Part shown: positions 34,675-43,836 of the stretch, piece after piece
How the letters are laid out: the number at the start of each line of letters is the position of its first letter
How positions within the stretch are numbered: the stretch's first letter is position 1
Assembly (NCBI RefSeq): GCF_902810435.1
Contig: NZ_LR778174.1
Coordinates: 855,501-919,500, forward strand
Reading direction: 5' to 3'
Length of the DNA: 64,000 nt
Origin: Veillonella parvula
GTDB lineage: Bacteria; Bacillota; Negativicutes; Veillonellales; Veillonellaceae
Made by a program: the position numbers and the translations under genes
The notes under the pieces: generated by a model
Seen by the model: only the letters and a program-made list of their open reading frames with translations
What the model was told of the DNA's origin: nothing
Databases searched by the model: none

Positions 34675-35604
34675 TTATAGTTTGTTAGAAGAACCTAATA
34701 CATTTTTGATTTTGTGAGCTACCATGCCTTTAATAGCATCACGAGCAGGTCCTAAATATTTACGTGGGTCAAACTCAGATGGGTTTTGAGCCAAGTATTC
34801 GCGTACAGATGCAGTCATAGCGAGGCGAAGGTCTGTATCGATGTTGATTTTGCAAACCGCCATTTGAGCTGCTTTGCGAAGCATTTCTTCAGGTACGCCT
34901 TGTGCACCAGGAATGTTGCCACCAAATTCATTACATTTTGCTACGAATTCAGGCAATACGGAGGATGCCCCATGCAATACGATTGGGAAGTTAGGCAATA
35001 ATTCGCCCACTTTTTTCAAACGATCGAAATCCAGGTAAGGGTTGCCTTTGAATTTGTATGCACCGTGGCTAGTACCAATAGCGATTGCTAAGGAGTCTAC
35101 ACCTGTGAGATGGACAAATTCAGCAGCTTGTTCAGGATCAGTGAAGCGAGCATCTGCATCAGATACATTTACATCATCTTCAACGCCTGCTAAACGGCCC
35201 AATTCTGCTTCTACTACAACGCCGTGAGCGTGAGCATATTCAACAACTTGTTTTGTGATTTTTACGTTTTCATCGAAATCATGATGAGATGCATCAATCA
35301 TAACAGATGTAAAACCACCATCTACACAGTCTTTACAAATTTCGAAGGAATCGCCGTGGTCAAGGTGAAGAGCGATTGGTAGATTGCTGTCTTCAAGAGC
35401 GGCTTCCACAAGTTTTACAAGGTAAATATGTTTAGCATATTTACGTGCGCCTGCAGATACTTGCAAGATAAGAGGAGATTGTTCCTCTTTTGCTGCATCT
35501 ACAATACCTTGTACGATTTCCATGTTGTTTACATTGAAAGCGCCAACAGCATAGCCGCCTTCATAGGCTTTTTTGAACATTTCTGTAGTAGTAACTAATG
35601 GCAT
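34675..35604 (-). CDS. fba: Class II fructose-1,6-bisphosphate aldolase
   Basis: A 309-residue zinc aldolase of glycolysis and gluconeogenesis (FBP to DHAP and GAP). The Zn site starts with ALHLDHGDS (D82, H83), followed by GFTSVMIDASHHDFDEN, a VEAELGRLAG stretch, and the second His in IGTSHGAYKF. The ATG at 35604 has AAGGAGG upstream; an upstream in-frame start at 35622 overlaps the ribosome site. Lactate fermenters need it for gluconeogenesis. Promoter-like TTGATA/TATATG lies at 35735-35707. Confidence 0.95.
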   Translation of the reverse strand: MPLVTTTEMFKKAYEGGYAVGAFNVNNMEIVQGIVDAAKEEQSPLILQVSAGARKYAKHIYLVKLVEAALEDSNLPIALHLDHGDSFEICKDCVDGGFTSVMIDASHHDFDENVKITKQVVEYAHAHGVVVEAELGRLAGVEDDVNVSDADARFTDPEQAAEFVHLTGVDSLAIAIGTSHGAYKFKGNPYLDFDRLKKVGELLPNFPIVLHGASSVLPEFVAKCNEFGGNIPGAQGVPEEMLRKAAQMAVCKINIDTDLRLAMTASVREYLAQNPSEFDPRKYLGPARDAIKGMVAHKIKNVLGSSNKL

Positions 35605-35706
35605 GTTGTCCTCCTTGGCCATAGGGCCTGTTATATCATGTTATTAATACCGTGACTGCTAATATTTCTAGTTTGTAAGAACTAGATGCATTTCTGTTAT
35701 TGCAAT

Positions 35707-35735
35707 CATATATCAATTCAAGTTAAGTATATCAA
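35707..35735 (-). promoter_or_regulatory. Predicted promoter of fba
   Basis: On the - strand TTGATA (35735-35730) and TATATG (35712-35707) with a 17-base spacer, about 100 bases before the fba start. Confidence 0.45.
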
Positions 35736-35852
35736 GAAACACTATAAAGGGCCAATATTTTTTGTATAACTTATGCATAAATTTCGTCTTATTTTGTGAC
35801 CCATGTGGGTTATTTCTGTGTGTTAGCATTTATTTAGTGGTGTTATATCAGC

Positions 35853-36818
35853 TCAATCGTTCAGCAATACATTCATATCCTCTGGCATCTCTGCATGCAG
35901 TTCGATCCATTCATTTGTTATGGGATGGTAAAAGCTTACGTGCGATGCATGCAGTGCTTGGCGTTGAATAAATTCTAGATGACCACCGTATAAGTCATCA
36001 CCAGCTAGTGGATACCCTAGTTGAGATAAATGAACTCGAATCTGATGAGTGCGCCCTGTGTGTAATAAGCATTGCACATGAGTAAAGTGATTATGATCTA
36101 TTAGAGAGTTGTCAGTTGGACATATATTACTATTATTAATCAAATTATCAGAGTTGTTTTTACTATAGTTAATTTTGCTTGTATTTTTACTAATCACTGT
36201 TATATCTGTGCGAGCCGGCTTTCCTTGGTCTGTACAACAACGCTCAATGATACTGCCTGGTTTACGACCTATAGGCCAGTTAATGCTTATAGGCACAGAC
36301 GGGAGATGTCCTTCTACAATGGCGTCGTAGCTTTTGTAAAAATAGGTGTGTTTTTTATCAAAAGCATGTTGGACCACTGATGTTTTAGCAATGATGACAA
36401 TACCTGAGGTATCCTTATCTAATCGGTGTACGGGATGGAAATCATAATGCTGATTTGTTTCTTGGTAGTAATGAAGTACACCATTTGCTAGCGTATGATC
36501 TCGTACGGTAGAAGTAGGGTGCATAAGAATACCAGCCGCCTTATTAATGACTAAAATATATTCGTCCTCATATATGATATCTAGTTCCATAGGGCTTAAA
36601 CTAAACTCTTGCTCTGGTGTTAACTTCATAATGAGATGATCGCCACCGTGAATGAGCGTATTCCAGGTAGCAGGTTTACCATTAATTGTTATGATGCCAT
36701 CACTTCGTAAACGTCGTCTCATGCGCTGGGAGATATGCTGTTGTTTTATAATATGATTTATAGATTGTGTGTGTACATCAGAATCTACAATTAAGTCGAT
36801 TATTGTTGCTGTTTTCAT
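35853..36818 (-). CDS. RluA family pseudouridine synthase
   Basis: A 321-residue enzyme that isomerises uridine in rRNA or tRNA. An N-terminal S4 RNA-binding domain (about 1-70, QRMRRRLRSDGIITING) precedes the catalytic domain with HRLDKDTSGIVIIAK, where the Asp is the nucleophile. The KL-containing C-part ends with HASHVSFYHPITNEW. An Asn/Ser-rich stretch of about 35 residues (about 207-240) is inserted before the TGRTHQIRVH motif; it is unusual and looks disordered. The start lacks a clear ribosome site, so a few residues at the N-terminus are uncertain. Confidence 0.9.
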   Translation of the reverse strand: MKTATIIDLIVDSDVHTQSINHIIKQQHISQRMRRRLRSDGIITINGKPATWNTLIHGGDHLIMKLTPEQEFSLSPMELDIIYEDEYILVINKAAGILMHPTSTVRDHTLANGVLHYYQETNQHYDFHPVHRLDKDTSGIVIIAKTSVVQHAFDKKHTYFYKSYDAIVEGHLPSVPISINWPIGRKPGSIIERCCTDQGKPARTDITVISKNTSKINYSKNNSDNLINNSNICPTDNSLIDHNHFTHVQCLLHTGRTHQIRVHLSQLGYPLAGDDLYGGHLEFIQRQALHASHVSFYHPITNEWIELHAEMPEDMNVLLND

Positions 36819-37044
36819 ACGTATTATTATAACAAATAAAATAAAAATGAAGAATTTTTCATAATTCGTTGTTTTTATGAAGGTCCATATAGTATAATTT
36901 GAATTATTAAATTTTATACATTATTTATGTGTGAACTTTTTTTACTGTAAAACCGTGTGTTTAGTTATAACAGTATATTTTATGAACTATATATGTATGT
37001 TAATGACTGTATGGTTATAGCTTATTCTATAAAAGGAGAGGTTT

Positions 37045-38640
37045 ATGAATATTAACAAGAAATCTGTATTAGTCGCATGTGTGTTAGCGGCTATGTCTAC
37101 AACAACTTTTGCGGCATCTACTACAACATCTACTAGTAGCACAACGGTAACAAATCACGATACACCAACATCTACTAGTACACGTGTAACTCGTGAGCAA
37201 CATACAACGACTACATCAACTTCTACTGTGCGTACAGAGAGCTCTAGCTCCACTAAAAGCACAAAAGCTAGTGTAGGTGTTATGACTCCTCAAAAAATTG
37301 AAGAGCGTAGTGCACTTTCTGGCTATATAGCAGCTGATGTGGCGAGTGCATTAAATCCTTATCGCAATGCACCTAAATCTTTAAAATCTGGTAAAGGCAC
37401 TACTTTCAAAAATGACGAAGTCCTTGAACATGGTGTATTAGCAGCTATGAAACAAGGTGGTAAATGGGGTGTTATCCGTCCAGACGGTACCGTTGCCATT
37501 GAGCCTAAGTATAAAGAAATTAAAGATGTTGATTATAAAACGGGCAATGTGTTAGCTCAAGTAGATAAGAAAACAGACACTTGGGTTACGCCTAAGGGTG
37601 TAGAAATCTCTGAAGAGGAAGCTTTAAAAGAACGTGTAAAACAAGAAGCAACTCAAGAGTATGCAAGTGATTCTTATGTAGAGTTTAAAGAAAAAGGTAA
37701 ATATGGCTTTAAAACTACTGATGATAAAGTAGTGATTGCTCCACAATTCCGTCAAATCGTGACTGGATTTAGCGAAGACCGTGCTTTTGTTAAAAATGCT
37801 AAAGGTAAAATCGTAGCGATTGATGGTACTGGTAAAGAATTATTTAATGCTCCATCTAAAGAGGTATATAGATACCGTAATGGTCTGGCTGAATACCGCC
37901 GCTCTGTGAGTGGCTTTAATTTAGGTGGTCTTGTAGGTGGCTTCATCGTGGGCGGTATCCTTGGAGGTGCGCTTTTAGGTGGTCAACATTATCACGTAGG
38001 TGGTTTTGCCTATGATGGTGCAAAACGTGGCTATATCGATCGTTCTGGTAATATCGTAATCGACAGCAAAAAAGATAAAGTATGGCCTATCACAGCTTAT
38101 GGTACGGTAATCAAAGATGCTGGTAACTTATACTTTGTGAACCGTAAAGGTGAAGTTGTTATTCAACCAGGCGATTACGATGCAGGTGAAATGGATAAAT
38201 TAAATGGTCTATTAGCGTTAAGAGACAATAAGACTGAGAAATGGGGCATTTTCGATGTATCAACAGGTAAGCAAGTAGTAACCTTCAAATATGATTCTAT
38301 TTCCTTTGCAGGGACTGATCGTTTAGTGGTTGTGAAAGATCATGTTAAAAACCTTATCGATATGAATAGTGGTAAATCCTTGTATTCTGCTCAAACAGAA
38401 GCAACTATTGAACCGTTCAACAACGATACTGTAACATGGGTTCATACTGGTAAAGAGGGCTATACAATCATAGATAATAATGGTCATATTTTATTTAGAG
38501 ATACAAACAAACTTATTGAAGACGCTAAGTCCTTTAACCATGGTTTCAGCTCTGTTAAGTCTAAAGGTAAATGGGGAATCATGAACTCCAAAGGCGAATG
38601 GCTTGTACAACCTACATATGATGCGGTAAACGTTTTATAA
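37045..38640 (+). CDS. Exported WG-repeat protein
   Basis: A 531-residue protein with a signal peptide (cleavage near TTFAAS), then a Ser/Thr-rich low-complexity linker (about 25-75). WG/KWGV beta repeats follow: GKWGVIRPDG near 135, GKYGFKTTDD near 220, EKWGIFDVST near 410 and GKWGIMNSKG near 510. A Gly-rich hydrophobic stretch (GLVGGFIVGGILGGALLGG, about 293-311) splits the repeats and may insert into or cross a membrane. WG repeats are thought to bind ligands or surface partners. Ribosome site AAAAGGAGAGG; monocistronic. Confidence 0.8.
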   Translation: MNINKKSVLVACVLAAMSTTTFAASTTTSTSSTTVTNHDTPTSTSTRVTREQHTTTTSTSTVRTESSSSTKSTKASVGVMTPQKIEERSALSGYIAADVASALNPYRNAPKSLKSGKGTTFKNDEVLEHGVLAAMKQGGKWGVIRPDGTVAIEPKYKEIKDVDYKTGNVLAQVDKKTDTWVTPKGVEISEEEALKERVKQEATQEYASDSYVEFKEKGKYGFKTTDDKVVIAPQFRQIVTGFSEDRAFVKNAKGKIVAIDGTGKELFNAPSKEVYRYRNGLAEYRRSVSGFNLGGLVGGFIVGGILGGALLGGQHYHVGGFAYDGAKRGYIDRSGNIVIDSKKDKVWPITAYGTVIKDAGNLYFVNRKGEVVIQPGDYDAGEMDKLNGLLALRDNKTEKWGIFDVSTGKQVVTFKYDSISFAGTDRLVVVKDHVKNLIDMNSGKSLYSAQTEATIEPFNNDTVTWVHTGKEGYTIIDNNGHILFRDTNKLIEDAKSFNHGFSSVKSKGKWGIMNSKGEWLVQPTYDAVNVL

Positions 38641-38756
38641 TATAATGGGTTGTAGAATTCCTTTGAATTTGTATTGTCTTTAGTTTTGGCTTAATTAGTA
38701 TTTTTAGTTATAGTTCTTAGCTATAAACTAAATACAACATAATAGCGTTATACAGA

Positions 38757-38797
38757 AACTAGCAATATACATGTATTATGTATGTTGCTAGTTTTTT
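38757..38797 (+). terminator. Terminator of the WG-repeat gene
   Basis: AACTAGCAATATACAT pairs with ATGTATGTTGCTAGTT with one mismatch, followed by TTTTTTAT. Confidence 0.8.
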
Positions 38798-39053
38798 ATA
38801 TTATTGTCTTGTATATTGCGTTGCATAACCGTATTAGAGAACTTTCACTATACTTATAAAAGCTTCATTAATACATAGCTAACAATTATAATTAAGAAAA
38901 TCGATTTACCTAGAAAATAAGCGTATTTTAAGGTATAATTATAGAGATGTATTCCGATTTGGTGTAGTTTTACACTTTCACTTGGAATATGAGGATGATG
39001 AAAGTAATGCTATGAACCTTATGCCCAACAGGTTCAGGTGTAGGAGGTATAAA

Positions 39054-39548
39054 ATGGCTAAAGATTGTTCCTTTGATGTTGTGTCTGAAGTGGATATGCA
39101 GGAAGTGGATAATGCGGTAAACCAAGCGAAAAAAGAGATTGGTACGCGCTATGATTTCCGTGGCTCTAAAGCAGAAATTAGTCTTGAAGGCGACACTATC
39201 AAAATCATCGGTGATGATGAATATAAATTGAATGCCATTATCGATGTTTTAAAAGGCAAGATGGTTAAACGTAACGTAGCAATTAAAAATCTTGACTACG
39301 GTAAAGTTGAACCAGCAGCAGGTGCAACAGTTCGCCAAATCATTACTATTAAAAAAGGCATTACTAAAGAAAATGCTAAAGAAGTAGTAAAAGCAATTAA
39401 AAACATGAAAATTAAGGTACAAGCATCTATCCAAGAGGATCAAGTGCGCGTATCTGGTAAGGATAAAGATGATTTGCAAGCAGTAATCCAAATGCTAAAA
39501 CAATTGGATATCCCTGTAGAATTGCAATTCGTTAACTTCCGTTCTTAA
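39054..39548 (+). CDS. YajQ family cyclic di-GMP-binding/nucleotide-binding protein
   Basis: A 164-residue protein that starts [18 protein letters not shown] and has the duplicated YajQ fold ([20 protein letters not shown] and the later [15 protein letters not shown] repeat). Members bind c-di-GMP in some bacteria and RNA or nucleotides in others. The ATG at 39054 has GTAGGAGG upstream; an upstream in-frame start at 38982 is much less likely. The 400 bases before it hold only a terminator, a -10-like TATAAT near 38935 and a small hairpin. The cbiD operon begins 70 bases downstream. Confidence 0.92.
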   Translation: MAKDCSFDVVSEVDMQEVDNAVNQAKKEIGTRYDFRGSKAEISLEGDTIKIIGDDEYKLNAIIDVLKGKMVKRNVAIKNLDYGKVEPAAGATVRQIITIKKGITKENAKEVVKAIKNMKIKVQASIQEDQVRVSGKDKDDLQAVIQMLKQLDIPVELQFVNFRS

Positions 39549-39618
39549 TACTATATGTCCATAGGATAGGTTAGTTAGACTCGTTTGAGTCTCTAATACT
39601 ATCAGTGTAGGAGGCCTT

Positions 39619-40737
39619 ATGAAAGTGGAGGACATGAAGGGTGGATATACCACAGGTTCATGTGCTACGGCAGGTATGAAAGCTGGTTTATTGGCCCTCT
39701 TAGATAAGAATATTGTGGACCAAGTGGTCATTGAGAACCCTCAAGGGCAGTACATTGAGGTTCCTATTAAAGCGGTAGAGATTATATCCGATACAGAGGC
39801 GAAGGTGACCGTCATGAAAGACGGGGGCGATGATCCTGATGTAACTCATGGCAATGATGTGGAAACGACAGTGACCCTTGATAATACTGGTGAGCTGCGA
39901 TTCCGAGCAGGCTTTGGTGTAGGTACCGTAACGAAACCAGGTCTTGCTATGCCGCCAGGTGAACCGGCTATCAATCCAGGACCTCGGACGATGATGAACA
40001 TCGTCTTTGAAGAGCTTTGTGTCCATGGTCAAGGTGTAACGGTAACCGTTAGTGTTCCTAATGGTAAGGTATTAGCGAAGAAAACCTTGAATCATACACT
40101 TGGTATCGAAGGTGGCATTTCCATTATTGGTACTACCGGTATTGTTAAGCCTATGAGTGAAGAAGGGTTTAAGAACTCGTTAGTGCCACAGTTGAAAGTT
40201 ATGAAGGCTAACGGATGTGAAACAGCTGTTCTCGTACCGGGGCGTATCGGTCAAGATCTTGCAGAGCAAGTATTAGGTATTCATAAGAACCAAATGGCAG
40301 AAACGAGTAACTTTATTGGCTTTATGCTTGAAAAGGCTGTACAGATTGGATTCAAGCGAATCTTAATCATTGGGCATATCGGTAAGTTAATCAAACTAGC
40401 TAGTGGCAGCTTCCATACTCATAATCGCATGAGTGATGGCCGCATGGAAAGTATCGTGGCCTATGCTGCCTTAGAAGGGGCATCGCAAGCAGTTTGTGAA
40501 GAGTTATTTAATTGCCAAACTACTGAGTCTACCTTCCCTATCTTGGCGCGAGAAGGTCTTACTGGTGTGTACCAACGTGTTGTAGATCGTGCATCTCTAC
40601 GTAGTGAGCGCTATATTGCGAACGAAGCAGAGGTAGGTATCATCATTACGACCTTAAAAGGCGAGATTTTGGCAATGGATAAACATGCAAAAGAGATAGG
40701 AGAACTTGAACATTGGCACATACCTTGTATATCGTAG
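39619..40737 (+). CDS. cbiD: Cobalt-precorrin-5B (C1)-methyltransferase
   Basis: A 372-residue CbiD that methylates C1 of cobalt-precorrin-5B in the anaerobic cobalamin route. The N-terminal YTTGSCATAGMKA and the APGEPAINPGPR-type loop (MPPGEPAINPGPRTM) are family signatures. GTAGGAGG precedes the ATG. First gene of the cbiDETFGHJC operon; no cobalamin riboswitch was recognised in the short gap before it. Confidence 0.95.
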   Translation: MKVEDMKGGYTTGSCATAGMKAGLLALLDKNIVDQVVIENPQGQYIEVPIKAVEIISDTEAKVTVMKDGGDDPDVTHGNDVETTVTLDNTGELRFRAGFGVGTVTKPGLAMPPGEPAINPGPRTMMNIVFEELCVHGQGVTVTVSVPNGKVLAKKTLNHTLGIEGGISIIGTTGIVKPMSEEGFKNSLVPQLKVMKANGCETAVLVPGRIGQDLAEQVLGIHKNQMAETSNFIGFMLEKAVQIGFKRILIIGHIGKLIKLASGSFHTHNRMSDGRMESIVAYAALEGASQAVCEELFNCQTTESTFPILAREGLTGVYQRVVDRASLRSERYIANEAEVGIIITTLKGEILAMDKHAKEIGELEHWHIPCIS

Positions 40738-41339
40738 GCATTGGTCCGGGTAATCCTGATTATGTGGTGCCTAGAGGTCTTAATTTAATTAAACATGCTA
40801 CAGTACTGGTAGGCAGTGAACGGTCCTTAGAGGACTTTCAAGAGCCTGGACAAATTACATATCCTGTAACGGGTAAACTTAGTTTACTAGCCGAACAAAT
40901 TGAGCATGAGCTCAAGAGCCATGACGTGGTGGTCATGGTTAGTGGTGATACAGGCTATTATAGCTTGTTGCCCTATTTAAAGAAGAAATTTACTGCTAAT
41001 CCTATTGAGGTGGTACCAGGTATTAGTTCTATGACCTTTGCCTTTGCTCGACTCAATGAGGTGTGGCATGATGCGGACTTGATGAGTTTTCATGGGCGCC
41101 AACCGGCACCAGAGAAACTCGTGTATGAAGCAGGTAAAAAGATGGGGTTCTTAACTGACCCAGAATATAATCCAGCGCATATTGCGCGTATTTTAATAGA
41201 TGCAGGTTGGCCAAAAGAAACGAGAGCGGCAGCCCTTGAGCGCTTGAGTTATGATGATGAAAAAATCGTAGACTCTACGCTAGAGGTGTTAACTGAGCTC
41301 GAAGGCTTTGGTCATTCTGTAATGGTGGTACTAGGATGA
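40713..41339 (+). CDS. cbiE: Cobalt-precorrin-7 (C5)-methyltransferase
   Basis: A 208-residue tetrapyrrole methylase with the YIVGIGPGNPDYVVPRG AdoMet loop and VVMVSGDTGYYSL. It methylates C5 of cobalt-precorrin-7. The start is TTG at 40713 with AGGAG 10 bases upstream, giving a 25-base overlap with cbiD. CbiT is a separate gene here, not fused as in CobL. Confidence 0.92.
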   Translation: MAHTLYIVGIGPGNPDYVVPRGLNLIKHATVLVGSERSLEDFQEPGQITYPVTGKLSLLAEQIEHELKSHDVVVMVSGDTGYYSLLPYLKKKFTANPIEVVPGISSMTFAFARLNEVWHDADLMSFHGRQPAPEKLVYEAGKKMGFLTDPEYNPAHIARILIDAGWPKETRAAALERLSYDDEKIVDSTLEVLTELEGFGHSVMVVLG

Positions 41340-41923
41340 GACATTTTTTCGGAATTCCTGATGAGGAGTTTATACGCGGCGATGTGCCGATGACGAAATG
41401 CGAAATTCGTAAAGCCGTTATGAACGAGGCACGCATCGAGGAGGATAGCATCGTCCTTGACGTAGGTGCTGGTACGGGCTCTATTTCTATTGAAGCAGCC
41501 TTGGCAGCTCCTAAAGGGCATGTATATGCCATTGAGCGCTTTGATAAAGGCATCGACCTTATCAATGAGAATATAAAGAAATTCAATGTAAATAATATGA
41601 CCGTAATCAAATCCAAAGCTCCTGAAGGCATGGAAGAATTGCCAGAGCTTGATGCGGTTATCATCGGTGGTAGCGCTGGTGGCATGACAGGCATCATGGA
41701 CGAAGCGCAACGTCTTTTAAAAGTAGGCGGCCGTTTAGTAGTGACGGCTGTAACGATGGAGACTGGCTATACCATTCTGAAAGAGTTGAAAGGTCGTCCT
41801 TTCACGTATGAAGGTTACCAAATGTCTATCAGTCGTTACCGCAAGGCTGGTCCTTATCATTTGTTAGACCCATTGAGTCCAATTTTCATCGTATCTGCAA
41901 CGCGTATCGCAGAAGGAGAGTAA
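41336..41923 (+). CDS. cbiT: Cobalt-precorrin-6B (C15)-methyltransferase (decarboxylating)
   Basis: A 195-residue Rossmann methyltransferase with LDVGAGTGSISIEAA as motif I and IGGSAGGM as motif IV. It methylates C15 and decarboxylates the C12 acetate side chain. Starts with MRHFFGIPDEEF and PMTKCEIRK, as usual for CbiT. ATG overlaps the cbiE stop by 4 bases, so translation is coupled. Confidence 0.94.
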   Translation: MRHFFGIPDEEFIRGDVPMTKCEIRKAVMNEARIEEDSIVLDVGAGTGSISIEAALAAPKGHVYAIERFDKGIDLINENIKKFNVNNMTVIKSKAPEGMEELPELDAVIIGGSAGGMTGIMDEAQRLLKVGGRLVVTAVTMETGYTILKELKGRPFTYEGYQMSISRYRKAGPYHLLDPLSPIFIVSATRIAEGE

Positions 41924-41924
41924 T

Positions 41925-42686
41925 ATGGTTGACGTACATATCGTAGGTGCAGGCCCTGGGGATCCTGAGTTAATTACTCGCAAAGGGTATCGTTTAGTGC
42001 AAGAGGCAGATGTTGTAATTTATGCGGGTTCCTTGGTAAACCCTGCCATTTTAGAGGCTTGTAAACCAGGCTGTGAAATTCATAACAGTGCTACGATGAA
42101 CCTTGATGAGGTTTTAGCTGTTATGAAAGCGGCCGTTGAGGCTGGTAAACGTGTAGTTCGCCTTCACACAGGTGACCCTGCTATTTACGGTGCTATTCAA
42201 GAGCAAATGGATGCATTGGCTGGCATGGGTATCTCTTATGAAGTCGTACCGGGCGTAAGCTCTTTCCTTGCTACAGCAGCGGCATTGAAACAAGAGTATA
42301 CATTACCAAATGTATCTCAAACAGTTATTATTACGCGTATGGAAGGCCGTACGCCGATGCCTCCAAAGGAAAAATTGCGCATGTTAGCATCTCATGAAGC
42401 GACAATGTGTATTTTCCTTAGTGTTCAAATGTTAGATAAGGTTGTAGCTGAACTTATCGAGGGTGGTTATGACAAAACGACTCCAGTGGCTATCGTGGTA
42501 AAAGCTTCTTGGCCAGACCAACGTATTATCCGCGGCACATTGGAAACCATTGCGGACATCGTAGCGAAAGAAGGCGTATTGCGCCAAGCTATGATTGTAG
42601 TAAGCCATGTATTAGATAGTGAATACGAATTGTCTAAACTCTATGACAAAGGCTTTGCTCACATGTACCGCAGTGCTAAGGACTAG
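41925..42686 (+). CDS. cbiF: Cobalt-precorrin-4 (C11)-methyltransferase
   Basis: A 253-residue tetrapyrrole methylase with VHIVGAGPGDPELITRKG and the RLHTGDPAIYGAIQEQ loop typical of CbiF/CobM. It methylates C11 in the step after ring contraction. The start lies one base after the cbiT stop, with AGAAGGAGAG as ribosome site. Confidence 0.95.
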   Translation: MVDVHIVGAGPGDPELITRKGYRLVQEADVVIYAGSLVNPAILEACKPGCEIHNSATMNLDEVLAVMKAAVEAGKRVVRLHTGDPAIYGAIQEQMDALAGMGISYEVVPGVSSFLATAAALKQEYTLPNVSQTVIITRMEGRTPMPPKEKLRMLASHEATMCIFLSVQMLDKVVAELIEGGYDKTTPVAIVVKASWPDQRIIRGTLETIADIVAKEGVLRQAMIVVSHVLDSEYELSKLYDKGFAHMYRSAKD

Positions 42687-42687
42687 T

Positions 42688-43836
42688 ATGATGAAAGAAC
42701 TAGAAATTGGTGCGCCTATGACGGAAGCTAAGAAGAATAGAACGGCTATTCTTTCTGTTTCTGAACGAGGTGCAAAGCTAGGTCAACGTATCAAGTCTTT
42801 GGTGGTACCTCATGCGGATTGCTTTGAAAAGAAAAACCGTCCCTCTGGTGGAGAGGCTATTTATTTTGATTCCCTCAAAAATCACATAGGACAGATTTTC
42901 AAGGATTACGACCAAGTATTATGTATTATGGCACTCGGCATTGTAGTTCGCATGATTGCACCGTATATTGAGCACAAATCCAAGGACCCTGCTGTAGTTG
43001 TAATGGACGAAGTAGGGCACCATGTAATCAGTTTATTATCTGGTCACCTTGGGGGCGCCAACGAATGGACGCAGTCCATTTCGCTGGCCATCGGTGCGGA
43101 CCCTGTTATTACGACGGCTACGGATGTAAACGGATTGCCAGCGCCTGACGTGTTGGCGCGCCACGAGCATCTATTGGTAGATGATTTTCAAACCTTAATC
43201 AATGTGAACTCTGCCATCGTTGGAGGAGAGCGTGTTGATTATTATATCGATGCAAGCTTACCGAATGCAGAGCATTTAGAACAAGCTGCGAAAGCTCATA
43301 TTGGTAAACATGGTATGGTTCATATTGTTTCTTTGGATCAACTTGAGTCTATTCCCTGTAAAAATGAGAGCGCTGGAGAGGGCTCATCTCGAGTTGTAAT
43401 TACTGATAAAGTAATGACCGAGTATGGTCATCAATTGATTTTGCGCCCTCGTACGTATACGATGGGCATTGGCTGTCGTCGAGATACGCCGAAGGAATTG
43501 ATTCTTGATGCTATTCAACAGTCGCTAGCAGCACATAAGCTTTCACCAAAGAGCCTTGTAACGGCTGCATCGGTCATAGTTAAACAAGATGAAGTAGGCC
43601 TCTTAGAGGCTATGCAAATTATGGGGTGGCCTATCGTGTTCTATACACAAGACGAGATGGCACCACTCATTGAACAAGAAGAATTAAAAGAATCTAATTT
43701 TGTAAAAGGAACTATAGGAGTAGGAAACGTATGCGAGACAACGGCATTACTAGCGGCCAAGAGCCGAACACTAATACAGCACAAAACAATTTATCCCAAA
43801 ACAACGGTAGCCATTGCTCAGGTAACATCAAAGTAA
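42688..43836 (+). CDS. cbiG: Cobalt-precorrin 5A hydrolase
   Basis: A 382-residue CbiG that opens the delta-lactone of cobalt-precorrin-5A and releases acetaldehyde. The N-terminal domain has the GALGIVVR-type stretch (MALGIVVRMIAPYI) and HHVISLLSGHLGGANEWT; the C-terminal domain has YTMGIGCRRDTPKE. ATG at 42688 has AAGGA just upstream; starts at 42691 or 42718 are alternatives, and an in-frame start at 42619 lies inside cbiF. Its last 106 bases overlap cbiH in another frame. Confidence 0.93.
   Translation: MMKELEIGAPMTEAKKNRTAILSVSERGAKLGQRIKSLVVPHADCFEKKNRPSGGEAIYFDSLKNHIGQIFKDYDQVLCIMALGIVVRMIAPYIEHKSKDPAVVVMDEVGHHVISLLSGHLGGANEWTQSISLAIGADPVITTATDVNGLPAPDVLARHEHLLVDDFQTLINVNSAIVGGERVDYYIDASLPNAEHLEQAAKAHIGKHGMVHIVSLDQLESIPCKNESAGEGSSRVVITDKVMTEYGHQLILRPRTYTMGIGCRRDTPKELILDAIQQSLAAHKLSPKSLVTAASVIVKQDEVGLLEAMQIMGWPIVFYTQDEMAPLIEQEELKESNFVKGTIGVGNVCETTALLAAKSRTLIQHKTIYPKTTVAIAQVTSK

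Noticed and set aside
35780-35852. Terminator after the RluA gene (ACCCATGTGGGT hairpin)
   Set aside because: A 12-base palindrome is present near 35800, but no T-run follows on the - strand, so a terminator call is not supported.
39549-39618. Cobalamin riboswitch before cbiD
   Set aside because: The gap is only 70 bases, and no B12-box-like sequence or matching fold was seen; likewise none was seen before 46065, 52498 or 53586.
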